Translations under genes and position numbers: made by a program | In this document: positions 1-9,693 of the stretch, piece after piece | Position numbering within the stretch: position 1 is the first letter of the stretch | Layout of the letters: the number at the start of each line of letters is the position of its first letter | Origin: Dyadobacter sp. 676 | Lineage (GTDB): Bacteria > Bacteroidota > Bacteroidia > Cytophagales > Spirosomataceae | Direction: 5' to 3' | Assembly: GCF_040448675.1 (NCBI RefSeq) | Contig: NZ_CP159289.1 | Coordinates: forward strand, 4,571,001 to 4,635,000 | Length of the DNA: 64,000 nucleotides | Notes under the pieces: generated by a model | The model's input: only the letters and a program-made list of their open reading frames with translations | Told to the model about the DNA's origin: nothing | Database searches by the model: none

Positions 1-139
1 CCAGTATCACTTTCAATCCGGCCCTTGCCGCGGTGATGGCGCCGCAGGTGCCTGTCAGTCCGCCCCCGGTAATTACAAGGTCCGCTGCGAGCGCAACGGT
101 TTTCGGTTCTCTTTTGTGTGTCGGTTCTCCGATTATCAT
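1..139 (-). CDS. FAD-dependent oxidoreductase, N-terminal fragment
   Basis: Only the first 46 codons are inside the window; the gene continues past its left edge. The reading starts MIIGEPTHKREPK and reaches a Rossmann dinucleotide-binding loop, VITGGGLTGTCGAITAARAG, which fits the GxGxxG pattern of FAD-dependent oxidoreductases. The loop closely resembles that of the secreted FAD oxidoreductase at 7876-9693, so the two may be paralogues. No signal peptide is visible, unlike that protein, so this one may be cytoplasmic. It lies 50 bases downstream of the GH2 gene on the same strand and is probably the last visible member of the SusC/SusD block. The substrate cannot be told from this fragment. 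Confidence 0.75.
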   Translation of the reverse strand, partial: MIIGEPTHKREPKTVALAADLVITGGGLTGTCGAITAARAGLKVIL

Positions 140-189
140 TTTGTCAAATCTTTATATGTCATGGTTTGCATGGTCGTCGCCCGCAGATG

Positions 190-2220
190 TTATTTGAGCT
201 CTATGTCCGTTTGAGTGGCGATGAAGCCGGTCGGTTTGGTTACAGTGATATGGATTTGTTTGTCGAATCCGCGAACAGGGATTACCAGCTCCCTGCTCTC
301 TCCTGGGTTCAGGTCGGGCAAGGCAATGCTTGTGTCACCCGCCTTCAAAGTGTATCCCTTAACAGGCCGTGCAGGGAAATCGCCGCGTGAGGTAATTTTT
401 ACGGTCAGCCGATGTATTCCCTGGTCACCTGTTTGAAAGCTTACTTTTTCAACAATGACCGGCGAAAACTCTTTCTGATGGACCGGGTAGGCGAGCCTCG
501 GCGAACGGTCGGGGCCCACAATACCCCATGGACGGAACCCATTCACATTGGTACCGAACAGCTTGCTGCGATAGTCATTAAAAGTCCACCACGAAGCCCC
601 AACCACAAACGGTCGTTTGCGGATTTCAGCCATTACATCGCTCAGGTGCTGCGCCTGGCCCGCTTCGCCACCCTTACCATCTGAGCGCGTGCCCCATTCG
701 CTGATGAACACCGGTTTGTCAGGGTACAATTTATGAATGTGGTCCAGCGACTTCGCATGGCCGCCATAGGTGTTGGTGGATACAAAATCGACATACTGGC
801 TGGCTTCGTCCTCGGGTTTTGCCGGCAATGAATTCAATAACATGCTCGCAAATGTGTACAGCCGCGTGGGATCGAGCTCCCGTGCGTAGGCGATCATGTC
901 TTTGGTCCAGCGTTGGCCGGCGGGCTGGGTCGACAGATATTCGTTACCGACGCTGTACGCGATCACACTCGGGTGGTTCCAGTCGCGCTCGACCATTTCT
1001 CGGAATTGCGAGCGGAACTTGGTACGCATCGAATCGTTATCCATTTGCTTCGGCGTCAGTTGCCAGTTGCCGGCCTCGGTAATGATGAGCATGCCGTAGC
1101 GGTCGGCCAGGTCGTAAAAATATTCGGACGGAGTGTAATGCGTAAGGCGTTGGAACTCCATACCGGCTTCTTTCATCAGCCGGAAGTCTTTTTCGATCAG
1201 CCAATCAGGCTCCACGGAGCCCAGGCCCGGATAGTCGATTACGCGGTTACCACCGCCTGCTTTAATGGGCTTCCCATTCAAGAGAATCTGTGTTCCGCTT
1301 ACCTCTATTTTCCGTATCCCGAAATTGGAAGCCACGGTATCGGCACCTACAACGGTTTTCAATGTATACATATGAGGCTGGTCCAAATCCCAGAGCCTGG
1401 TTTGCGCCGCGGGCAATGCAGTTTCCGCTTCGAGTATCGCCGTTTGTCCTGCCGGAATGTTCGCCGCATTGGTTTTCCATTTTAATGGCAAAGGCTTCTG
1501 GTCATGCCAAACAGAAAACTCAATTTTCGGCGTCGAGGCATTCGCGGAAGCATTCCGTACCCGGATTTTCGCTTTCACAACCGCCGTGCCTTTGGCAAGG
1601 TCGGGCACAGTCTCGATCTTCATATTTTCGGTATAAACTTCCGGCTCGACCGTCAGGTAAACCGGCCGGATAATGCCGCCGTAATTTACCCAGGCAGGGT
1701 AGCCGTCGTTGATATTGCCGCCATCTTTGAGGCCGGGAATCGTAGTTGTTTTCCATGTATCGTTATTCACGGCCACCACCAGCAGGTTGTTGCCGTCCTT
1801 CAACTGCCCGGTTACATCGAAGTTGAACGGGGTGTACCCGCCCTCATGTTCCCCGATTTTCTGGCCGTTCAACCACAAATCGGTTTTGTAAAAAACTGCA
1901 TCAAAATGCAGGATTACGCGTTTACCGGTGGTTTTTTTCCAGGCGAAAGTCTTGCGGTACCAGGCAGTGCCGGTGTAAAATTCGTAGCGGGGGTCTGTCG
2001 AAAAGCAATGCGGGACGGTAACCTTGTCCTGGCGGCTCTCTTTCGCAAAATCTTCCCGGTACCACTGGCCGGCGATGCCTGCTCCCGCGGGATCGAGCAA
2101 AAACCACCATTCCCCATGCAGCGGTATCGCATTCGGTTGGCGGATGTGGTACTGCGCCGCCAGCCGCGTGCAGGTGAGTGAGAGTAAAATGAAAAAAGTT
2201 AAATGAGTTAAGCGTTTCAT
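190..2220 (-). CDS. Secreted glycoside hydrolase family 2 (beta-glucuronidase/galactosidase-like)
   Basis: A 676-residue protein. The chosen ATG at 2220 gives a clean signal peptide (MKRLTHLTFFILLSLTC..LAAQ); an upstream ATG at 2316 would add a lysine-rich stretch before it. The order is an N-terminal jelly-roll sugar-binding domain (roughly residues 25-190, with GEWWFLLDP and WYRKTF), an immunoglobulin-like domain, and a TIM barrel. The barrel carries the GH2 acid/base motif SVGNEYLS and the nucleophile region VFISEWGTR. The architecture is that of exo-acting beta-glycosidases, and the precise sugar cannot be read from sequence. The product is probably periplasmic. It lies within the minus-strand polysaccharide-utilisation block, downstream of the symporter gene. 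Confidence 0.88.
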   Translation of the reverse strand: MKRLTHLTFFILLSLTCTRLAAQYHIRQPNAIPLHGEWWFLLDPAGAGIAGQWYREDFAKESRQDKVTVPHCFSTDPRYEFYTGTAWYRKTFAWKKTTGKRVILHFDAVFYKTDLWLNGQKIGEHEGGYTPFNFDVTGQLKDGNNLLVVAVNNDTWKTTTIPGLKDGGNINDGYPAWVNYGGIIRPVYLTVEPEVYTENMKIETVPDLAKGTAVVKAKIRVRNASANASTPKIEFSVWHDQKPLPLKWKTNAANIPAGQTAILEAETALPAAQTRLWDLDQPHMYTLKTVVGADTVASNFGIRKIEVSGTQILLNGKPIKAGGGNRVIDYPGLGSVEPDWLIEKDFRLMKEAGMEFQRLTHYTPSEYFYDLADRYGMLIITEAGNWQLTPKQMDNDSMRTKFRSQFREMVERDWNHPSVIAYSVGNEYLSTQPAGQRWTKDMIAYARELDPTRLYTFASMLLNSLPAKPEDEASQYVDFVSTNTYGGHAKSLDHIHKLYPDKPVFISEWGTRSDGKGGEAGQAQHLSDVMAEIRKRPFVVGASWWTFNDYRSKLFGTNVNGFRPWGIVGPDRSPRLAYPVHQKEFSPVIVEKVSFQTGDQGIHRLTVKITSRGDFPARPVKGYTLKAGDTSIALPDLNPGESRELVIPVRGFDKQIHITVTKPTGFIATQTDIELK

Positions 2221-2393
2221 TATCTGGATGTCGTTCAGTTGCGGTTTTGTTTTTGGAGGTTTTTTTGATGAGTTTCGTTTGTTTTGTGGTTTCATGCCTG
2301 CCGGCATTTTTACCATCTTCGTACATTTTGTATCGCCACCGATATTGCGTCCCTAGCGGGACTTGCGTTTGTTGTATTTTGATGACATTCGTT

Positions 2394-4125
2394 TTACTTT
2401 TCTATAAATCCCGTCGCGACCACCTGCGCATCATCTTCTTTCACCAGCACCACCTTCCGCGCCGCCGAAAATGGTATCGCCGCCGAAATCAACACGACCG
2501 TCGCCACACCCGCCGTCACCCACGTTCCGTCGGTGGTCAGAAAACTCAGGATGTAAAGCATCACGGCGGTAAACAGCAGCGCTCCGGCGATTACCCGCAG
2601 CCCGAAACGGTTTTGCTTTTTAATTTCCAATGCTTCTTCCGGGTCGGCAATGGCCGCTTCCTCTTTCCGCTGGTCTTTGGAAAGCATGTAAATGGTGTAT
2701 TCTTCCGCGATCATGTTTTTTGATCGCGCCCATAACTCGTAGGCGAGCAATAGCAGCAGCGGCAAACCGACCCCCCACGATCGTTTCCATTCCACGCGAG
2801 AGTTTGAAATCCAGCAGGAGCGGGGCGAGGGTTTTGAAAAACAAATTGACACACAATCCGACACCGGTAATCCAAAGCGTGGCCCGGCTGTTGAGCCTTT
2901 TGGAAAACAATGCCCAGAGCGGCGGCGCAAGCAGTGGCCCGCCCGAAATGGCCGAAATGCTCAGTACCACTTCCACGATGCCGCCCGCTGCGGGTACCAG
3001 CAATGCAATGCCGATCATGCCCAGGCCGAAAAACCACGAAGAGCCACGCGCCACGCGGATCAACTGGCGGTCCGAAGCAGCGGGATTGATCATGCCTTTA
3101 TAAATGTCGTTGGTGAAAACGGCCGAGACCACATTCAATGCCGTGTTGGCGCTGGCAGAGGTGGAGAAGTACATGCCCGTGAGCATTAACCCGAGCAGCC
3201 CCGGCGGAAGCACCAGCTTGCAGATCATCAGGTAGGCATTCTCGGTATCCAGGCCAGTCAATGCAGGATTAATGGCCTTGTAAATCATCGGCGGGAACAT
3301 CCAGATCACCGGACTGATCAGGTATAATCCGGCAAAGAGCAATGCGACATTCCGCGCCGATTTTTCGCTGTCGACGCTTGTGTAACGCTGCACCATGGTC
3401 CAGTTACCACCGATGTAGCATATGTGGTAAATCACAAATGCAGCCACAAAGCCGAGCGTGTATTCCCCATTCAGCAGGTTGAAGAAATCGTCAGGTACGC
3501 GGCTGACGAATCCTTCCCAGCCGCCTACTTTATTAAATGACAACGGCAACAGGATGAACACCGCCGCGGACAGCACGACAAATTGCAGAATGTCGGTGAC
3601 CATCACCGCCCAGAGACCGCCCACCGCCGTGTAGGCGATCATAAAAAGCCCCAGACCAATGGTGCAAGGCACCAGCGGCAGGTCCAGCGAAGCACTCACG
3701 AGCTTGGCGACCGGGTATAGCACCGAGCCTTTGATAAATACGGAAACCAATGTGAAAATGAAAATGTAGGTTTTCTGTACCGGTAGCCCGAGCCGCTCAC
3801 GGATAAATTCGGCGGCGGTGAGTGCGCCGGTGCGTTTCCAGCGCGGGGCAAGGTAAATGGCGGTAATGAGCGCGCCGATGCACATCGTCCATTGAATGGT
3901 AACGGCCACCCAGCCATGTTTGTAAGCGATCGATCCCCAGGCGACGAATGTGCCGGCCGAGAAGAAACTCATAAACAGCGACAATCCGCCGATAAACCAG
4001 GGCACGGCCTCGCCGCCCGCAAAAAACGATTTAAGGTTACGCCCGGTCCGGGCAAAAAGCATCCCGATGCCCATCACGAATGCGGAAAATACGAGAATGA
4101 CGATGGTGTCGGTGGTGGTGTTCAT
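2394..4125 (-). CDS. Sodium:solute symporter (SSS family), split by a 1-base frameshift
   Basis: A transporter of the SSS family with many membrane segments; motifs such as FFAGGEAVPWFIGGLS and TSASANTALNVVSAVF fit sugar or sialic-acid type members. The first frame runs from 4125 and drifts into a basic nonsense tail ending at 2620. The true continuation (GVGLPLLLLLAYELWARSKN, to a stop at 2394) is in the next frame. Removing one G from the six-G run (plus-strand C run 2771-2776) restores a single 576-residue frame. The natural explanation is a homopolymer error, although a real inactivation cannot be excluded. It probably imports the sugars released by the neighbouring hydrolases. Confidence 0.85.
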
Positions 4126-4136
4126 AAATGTTGGAT

Positions 4137-4301
4137 GCTTTAAGCTTTAAGCTTTAAGCTATAAGCTGTAAGCTGTATGCTTGATTGTTTTATTGAACGA
4201 TATTTAAAATTTGGCTACTGTTTAAAGCCTGTTGCGCTTAAAGCTTATAGCCTATTGCTTAAAGCCTACCGCTTAAAGCCTATTGCTTATAGCTTATAGC
4301 C
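4137..4301. repeat. Two-armed 7-bp tandem repeat array
   Basis: The left arm (4137-4182) is six and a half copies of a 7-bp unit, GCTTTAA drifting to GCTATAA and GCTGTAA. The right arm (4222-4300) is about eleven 7-bp units alternating TTAAAGC or TTATAGC with CTATTGC or CTACCGC, which is the left-arm motif in inverse orientation. A spacer of about 40 bases separates them. The transcript could fold into a long imperfect hairpin. The right arm runs into the 3' end of the gene at 4280-6859 and encodes its last residues. Confidence 0.85.
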
Positions 4302-6859
4302 AACGTCCTGGCTCCGAATGCGGGGAGTTTGATGTTGGTGATGGCAGCTTTCTGGTTTGTTTCGGCCCATTTCATGGTTGGGGCATTGGTTTCGGAGACC
4401 TTACTGTGGTCGATTTTCAGGTTGAATGCGGTCGGCTGCGGGCTGTTGTTGAGCAGCGTGACGTAATAGGTGTTTTTGGTGGTTGACTTGGAAACGACAG
4501 GGTCGATGGACGGACTGTCGGCAGTGACGAAGCCTTCTTTAATGACAAGCATCGCCTTGTCACCAAAAACGTCGCCCGGTGCGAAGCCGTAGGTCTGGTG
4601 CGGGCCCACTTTGGGCGTCACAAAACCGCGTGGGAATGTGACCTTGCCATTCGAACGCAATGCGGCCTCGGATAGCAGGTAGTCGGTAATCCAGCCGATC
4701 TGCCACCACGCGTGGTGTGGGTAGGGGCCGGCCCCGCGGTTCATGGCATTCCAGTAGTAGGAGGCGACGCTGGTTTTGCTGTCCACAAACGCATCGCGGC
4801 CAATAGCGGCGGCACGTGCCATGTCGGCGAAAAGCTGTTCGCCTGTCAGCTGGTACATGCGGATAAACAGCCCCGCATGGCTCGCGAGCTGGATCGGTCC
4901 GTGCCGCGTCGCCGAGCCAAAAATGCCGCCGTGCTCGAAGCTCAGTCCGGTCTGACTGATCTCCCAATCTTCGCGGGCTGTACCGTTCACGGTTTTAAGT
5001 TCATGGTCGGCGATCGGATGCGTGTAAATGGATGAGGTGTAAATCTTCGCGCAGATAACGGCTGCATCCTGGTACTTTTTGTTTTGGGTTAAATCAAACA
5101 AATCCAGTAATGCCTGCGCCGACTGGCCGGTAGCGAAGTCGGGTGCGTAGCGCGCATCCCCGCATACGCCCAGGAAGGCGCCGGTTTCCACGGCGTTTTT
5201 GAGAAACCAGTCAGCCCCTTTCTCGGCGGCCTTCAGGTATTTTTCGTCTTTGAGAATGCGGTGCGCGACAATCAGGCCGTAGAACGTTGGACGCAGGTCT
5301 TGTATGTCCTTGAAAATCTCCTGCTCCGTTTTGCGGTCATAAGCCACGGCCCAGCTGCCATCTTCGCGTTGCCAGCTCAGCAACTTTTCGGCCCCGATCC
5401 GCAGGCGTTCCTTCAATTCCGCATTATCTGGCTCGAAAAGCAGCATATTGCCCACATCCAGCATTACATAATAGGTTAACGCGATGGGTTCCACCACTTC
5501 GCCCCATTCTTCTACGAACTTTTTCTTTTTGGCTAAATAATATTGCCCTTCGACAGCGCCTTTGAAAAAACCATCTTCGGTTTGCTGTTGTACCAGTTTG
5601 AAGTTTTCGGCGGGCGGCAGCACTTTTTGCGTCAGTTCGGGATCATCGGTTGCATTGGCGAGCATCCACATCGCGCCGTAATCCGAGTTTTTCATGGCGT
5701 CCTTGTCCGAACCCACCACGCCGCCAAGATAAGATTGCGCGCCGATCTGCTTCCCCTTGAACTCCTCGATGTTCCAGAGCGAGGTCTTCGGATCGGTGAG
5801 ATAATGGTGCATCTTTTCGATGCGGTCGGTCAATGCCTGCTTGCTTTGACGAAGGGCCAATGTCTCGCGGAATTTGTAAATGTCGATCGCTGCGTGCTTC
5901 GTCGCCTGGAACCAGTCGCCGGCGATGAGGCTGTAACGGAATGTCCAGGAAACCGACTGCCCCGCCTCCATTTCCGACTTATCTTCGCCCAGCACCGGAT
6001 AATATAATGTAGGCGAAAGCTGCGCCTTACGGTTCATATGCGAAAGGCCGAGGTGCCAATCGACCTGTGTGATCCGGTCCTTCGCCCACGGGTCGCGCGC
6101 GACGCCCGGCTCGGGGATTACGGATAATGTAATGCCGTCTTTGCTGCTCACAAGCGGGCTCAGCGTCGATGCGCAACGCTCGCGGTACACCACGGGGCGG
6201 TCGGGGATACCATGGCCGTAGGCATAGGCCAATGCAAAATTCTTTTGTATAAAATTCCCCTGGAAATATCCCGGCACCGACACCCAGCTCATCTGCTCGA
6301 CAGGCAATGCGGCGAGGGTAGGGGTTGCGAGGGAGAAGAAACCCTTTTTCTTCGCGCTCAAAGTCATCGTTACCTGAATATCGTTCGGGAACCGGGGATC
6401 GATCTTCCAATGCGCGGTAACGGTTGCTACATCGGTTTCAGACTTGAATTCCAGCCCATCGTCCTTCGCGGCACCCGTTTGAGGGAAGAAATGGAAAGCC
6501 TCCCCGGCAGTATTTAATGCTACGCCGGTGGTGCTTTCCTTCCATTGAGTTTGCTGGTAATGGTAGGCGTCCTCCGGGAATTTGCCGCCGGTGATCTTTT
6601 CGAAAGTTTCGGCAGCTTCCGTCGACGGACGGGCTTCGGAGTACAGCAATGTATATTCCCCGGAGGGCGTCGCTACACTGGCCCACTGGCCTTTTTTGTT
6701 TACGGCAACTTCTTCGATTTTTAATGCGCCGCCGGTTTCACGCCATTGTAGGCGGATCGAATTGTTGGTCAGTGCTTTTACGGACGTTCGCTGGGCCAGG
6801 GCATTTCCGAAAGCCAAAGCGCCAAGTAAAACGGGAAGTAACAGGGTTATTCGTTTCAT
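4280..6859 (-). CDS. Secreted alpha/alpha-barrel protein, possible glycan-degrading enzyme
   Basis: An 859-residue protein with a signal peptide (MKRITLLLPVLLGALAFGNALAQ). The N-terminal third is beta-rich. The middle (about 340-700) is helical with repeated Trp/Tyr-rich hairpins such as LLSWQREDGSWAVAYDR, GADWFLKNAVETGAFLGVCG and HHAWWQIGWITDYLL, typical of six-hairpin alpha/alpha barrels in glycosidases and polysaccharide lyases. A small beta-domain ends the protein. No family can be named with confidence. Its start overlaps the ApbE stop by four bases, so the two are co-translated. The final residues (ISYKQ) are encoded by the adjacent 7-bp repeat arm, so the C-terminus may have been altered by repeat growth. 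Confidence 0.7.
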   Translation of the reverse strand: MKRITLLLPVLLGALAFGNALAQRTSVKALTNNSIRLQWRETGGALKIEEVAVNKKGQWASVATPSGEYTLLYSEARPSTEAAETFEKITGGKFPEDAYHYQQTQWKESTTGVALNTAGEAFHFFPQTGAAKDDGLEFKSETDVATVTAHWKIDPRFPNDIQVTMTLSAKKKGFFSLATPTLAALPVEQMSWVSVPGYFQGNFIQKNFALAYAYGHGIPDRPVVYRERCASTLSPLVSSKDGITLSVIPEPGVARDPWAKDRITQVDWHLGLSHMNRKAQLSPTLYYPVLGEDKSEMEAGQSVSWTFRYSLIAGDWFQATKHAAIDIYKFRETLALRQSKQALTDRIEKMHHYLTDPKTSLWNIEEFKGKQIGAQSYLGGVVGSDKDAMKNSDYGAMWMLANATDDPELTQKVLPPAENFKLVQQQTEDGFFKGAVEGQYYLAKKKKFVEEWGEVVEPIALTYYVMLDVGNMLLFEPDNAELKERLRIGAEKLLSWQREDGSWAVAYDRKTEQEIFKDIQDLRPTFYGLIVAHRILKDEKYLKAAEKGADWFLKNAVETGAFLGVCGDARYAPDFATGQSAQALLDLFDLTQNKKYQDAAVICAKIYTSSIYTHPIADHELKTVNGTAREDWEISQTGLSFEHGGIFGSATRHGPIQLASHAGLFIRMYQLTGEQLFADMARAAAIGRDAFVDSKTSVASYYWNAMNRGAGPYPHHAWWQIGWITDYLLSEAALRSNGKVTFPRGFVTPKVGPHQTYGFAPGDVFGDKAMLVIKEGFVTADSPSIDPVVSKSTTKNTYYVTLLNNSPQPTAFNLKIDHSKVSETNAPTMKWAETNQKAAITNIKLPAFGARTLAISYKQ

Positions 6860-7869
6860 TTTTCCTGAATAAGGTCTTTGATACCGTCGCTTGCGAAGGA
6901 CATGAGTTGCTCTTCCTCATTGGTGTAAAGCATATACACGTCGATATCTTTTCGGTTTTTCACAAAGGTTTTGGTTGCTTCGAGGCCCATGACGAAGAAT
7001 GCGGTGTCGTAGCCGTCGGCGGTAATGGCGTCTTTGGCAAACACCGTCACGCTGAGAAGTTCAGTCTGCTCCATCGCCCCGGTGCGCGGGTTGATGATGT
7101 GGTTATAAGTAATACCGTTCCTCGTAATGTGGTTGTGGTAGTTGCCTGCGGTGGTCATGGCGCGGTTGGTAAGCTGCACCGTAGCTGCGAATGCATTAGG
7201 TTTGAGCGGGTTCTCGATACCTGTAACCCATGCCTTGCCCCCATTTTTGATGCCTGAGCAAACCACCTCTCCGCCGATTTCGATCATAAAACGGTGAATA
7301 TGCCGGCTTTTCAGGAATGCGCCCAGAATATCCACCGAATATCCCTGTGCAATGCCGTTGAAATCCAGCTTTACCCCCGGCTTCGTCCTGATTTCCTTTT
7401 GATCGAATTCAATTTGTTTAAAACCAACCAATTGTAGCAGTGAATCCACGTTAACGTTTTCCGGGTTCACGTTCTTTTTAATTCCAAAACCATAAGCCTC
7501 CCAAAGCGGCATAATGGTAGGGTCAAATGCACCGCCGGTCGTTTCGTAGATTTCTTTTGATTTATTTAAAACCTCATAAAACCACGGCGAACGGAAGGTA
7601 TGGCGCGAAGTACGATTGAACACAGAAAGCTCGGAATCGGGCTGGTATAGCGACAGGCACTTATCAAATTCGCCGAGTATCGAATCGATGGAATGTTTGA
7701 AATTGCGGTTCTGCGGGTCGAAATAGCGGATATGATACGTAGTGCCCTGGGCCTCGCCATCGATAGAAATCATGGTAGTATCCCGTCCGGTGGCTGCCAT
7801 TGTCGCCAATGGCAGCATCGAGAACAGGGTGGACATTCCTCCGGCAATATGTATCGCAATGTTGGTCAA
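6856..7869 (-). CDS. apbE: FAD:protein FMN transferase ApbE
   Basis: ApbE enzymes use FAD to attach FMN covalently to a Ser/Thr of exported proteins, with Mg2+. This 337-residue protein shows the family blocks in order: GGAFDPTIMPLWEAYGFG, LDFNGIAQGYSVD, IGGEVVCSG, HIINPRTG, and the metal-binding TADGYDTAFFVMG. The N-terminus is hydrophobic and could be a signal or anchor; a second ATG at codon 12 is possible. It starts six bases after the FAD oxidoreductase stop and overlaps the next gene by four, so it belongs to the same operon. Its likely substrate is the lipoprotein at 9690-10622, which has an FMN-attachment-like motif. Confidence 0.9.
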   Translation of the reverse strand: MTNIAIHIAGGMSTLFSMLPLATMAATGRDTTMISIDGEAQGTTYHIRYFDPQNRNFKHSIDSILGEFDKCLSLYQPDSELSVFNRTSRHTFRSPWFYEVLNKSKEIYETTGGAFDPTIMPLWEAYGFGIKKNVNPENVNVDSLLQLVGFKQIEFDQKEIRTKPGVKLDFNGIAQGYSVDILGAFLKSRHIHRFMIEIGGEVVCSGIKNGGKAWVTGIENPLKPNAFAATVQLTNRAMTTAGNYHNHITRNGITYNHIINPRTGAMEQTELLSVTVFAKDAITADGYDTAFFVMGLEATKTFVKNRKDIDVYMLYTNEEEQLMSFASDGIKDLIQEK

Positions 7870-7875
7870 GGGAAA

Positions 7876-9693
7876 TCAGGGTTGGGGCGCAAGCGTTTCG
7901 CCTTTCAGGATGCCGGCCAGTTCCGGCAAATGATCGGTGTAAACCCCGCGCGGGCTTGTCTTATGTTTTGTGGCGATGTAGGCGGCAAATCCCACCACTT
8001 CGCCCATCATCCCGCATGTACGCATAACGCGCGTGCTTCCGAACGCCACGTGCGTGGTACTGATATTGCGGCCGGCCATGAAAAGGTTCTGAATGTTTTT
8101 CGAATAGAGGCAGCGGTATGGGATCGTATAGGGCGCCACTTTAATGTGTTTGGTACCCGCGAAAAACTCCTGGCCTTCGAAATACTTGCTGTTTTTGGCG
8201 TCGGGGAAATGCAGGTCGATGGTCCAGGTAGCCGTTACCGAGCCGTCGGGGTAAAATTTGCCTTCCTGAATATCCATTTGATTTAAAACATAATCGCCGA
8301 TCAATCTGCGCGACTCGCGTTTTCCGCCGATGTAAGCCACCCAGGCCAACTCCTTTTTAGCGTATTTAGCGGGTTTGTTTTTCTTTAAATAAGACCAGTT
8401 GCCGTAAATGGCCCGCAGGTTATGGTCGCGGATTTGCTCGGCTTGGGTAATGGTGTTGAAATTCCCGAAGCCGGTTTCCCATTGCCAGTCCGATTTAGGC
8501 TCGTCGATGTGGTACTCATCGGAGAACTGCATCGCCCAGGGTGTTTCGGGGAAGGAAGAAACCGTATCACGATCTACCGAGGCCCACAAGTTGGAGGTAC
8601 CCAATGTAAAATCATCGGCCTTTTCGGCCGCCAGCGACTCACCGGTTTCAGCCTTGCTCTCGCGTCCCATCCGGAATTCCGCACCCGCGAGGAAGCCCAC
8701 CGTGCCATCGCCCGTGCAATCGGAAAAGAATGAGCCTGAAAAGCGGCGCTCCTGGTTGGTGGCAATGTCACGGCCGACTACCGCCGTGATGATATCATTT
8801 TCTTTCTCGACTTTAAAAACGTGGGTGTTCAGGAACAGCGAAATGTTCTTTTCGGCCTTCACGATCGAGATCTTACGGGCATCGCCATACTCTTTGGCGT
8901 CGGGGTTCCCATTGCCGGGGTCGCCGTTATCCATTTCACGCACAATGCGGCCCAGTTTGGGATAATGGTTTTTGTCCACATCGCCCATCAAATGCACGCG
9001 TACTTCCGAGCTGTTGTTGCCGCCGAGCACGGGCCGGTCCTGGATCAGGGCTACGGTAAGGCCCATCCGCGCCGCTGAAATGGCGGCACAAGTTCCGGCA
9101 ATGCCACCGCCTACCACCACGAGGTCGTAACGGCCGGCGTCCTGGGGTTTGTCGGTCAGGTTCAGGAGTTTCCGGCGGAAAGCGGTCAATGCTTCCAGTT
9201 CGTTGGGCGGGGTGAATTTCAGATCGTCGGTAAAAAGCAGTGCATCGCAGCGGCCATTGAAACCGGTAAGGTCTTTCAATGCGAGCCGGGTATCCGTATT
9301 TTTAATGTCGACCACACCGCCGTCATACCATTTCCAGGCATCCGAGCCACTTTCGCCAAAAGTCTGGCCCGTGGACTTGCCATCGATCAGCACCTGGAAT
9401 TTGCCCGGTCCTTTTGGAAATGGCGCCCAATCTTTGGTGCGCACCCACAAATGGTATTTGCCGGTTTTGGGAAATTTCACGGTGGTAGCAGCATCCTTCA
9501 CAGGCCGTCCCATTCCGTGCGCCATGATATAGGAAGAATGCATGACCACAAAGGATTGCTGATCGATCACCCAGCCCCCTTTGTCCTCGAATGATTCTGT
9601 TTCAACAAAAACATGATGCTGGGCCAGGGCCGGAAACATCAAAGACATCAAAATAAAAATCCCCAACAACTTCCTGATTTGAAGGATGTTCAT
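7876..9693 (-). CDS. Secreted FAD-dependent oxidoreductase
   Basis: A 605-residue protein with a signal peptide (MNILQIRKLLGIFILMSLMFPALAQ). After it comes a beta-rich domain of about 150 residues (HHVFVETESFEDKGGWVIDQ onward) resembling carbohydrate-binding modules. The FAD domain opens with YDLVVVGGGIAGTCAAISA and VLGGNNSSEVR, and ends with LFMAGRNISTTHVAFGSTRVMRTCG, a pattern of the FAD_oxidored type. A flavin enzyme outside the cytoplasm inside a sugar-utilisation operon suggests oxidation of a glycan or released sugar, but the substrate is unknown. It overlaps the lipoprotein gene upstream by four bases and is followed closely by apbE. An electron acceptor is required, and the FMN-bearing neighbour is a candidate. 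Confidence 0.85.
   Translation of the reverse strand: MNILQIRKLLGIFILMSLMFPALAQHHVFVETESFEDKGGWVIDQQSFVVMHSSYIMAHGMGRPVKDAATTVKFPKTGKYHLWVRTKDWAPFPKGPGKFQVLIDGKSTGQTFGESGSDAWKWYDGGVVDIKNTDTRLALKDLTGFNGRCDALLFTDDLKFTPPNELEALTAFRRKLLNLTDKPQDAGRYDLVVVGGGIAGTCAAISAARMGLTVALIQDRPVLGGNNSSEVRVHLMGDVDKNHYPKLGRIVREMDNGDPGNGNPDAKEYGDARKISIVKAEKNISLFLNTHVFKVEKENDIITAVVGRDIATNQERRFSGSFFSDCTGDGTVGFLAGAEFRMGRESKAETGESLAAEKADDFTLGTSNLWASVDRDTVSSFPETPWAMQFSDEYHIDEPKSDWQWETGFGNFNTITQAEQIRDHNLRAIYGNWSYLKKNKPAKYAKKELAWVAYIGGKRESRRLIGDYVLNQMDIQEGKFYPDGSVTATWTIDLHFPDAKNSKYFEGQEFFAGTKHIKVAPYTIPYRCLYSKNIQNLFMAGRNISTTHVAFGSTRVMRTCGMMGEVVGFAAYIATKHKTSPRGVYTDHLPELAGILKGETLAPQP

Noticed and set aside
913..1485. 190-residue plus-strand reading frame within the GH2 gene
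   Set aside because: It is the antisense shadow of a well-supported GH2 coding sequence, with no recognisable protein features.
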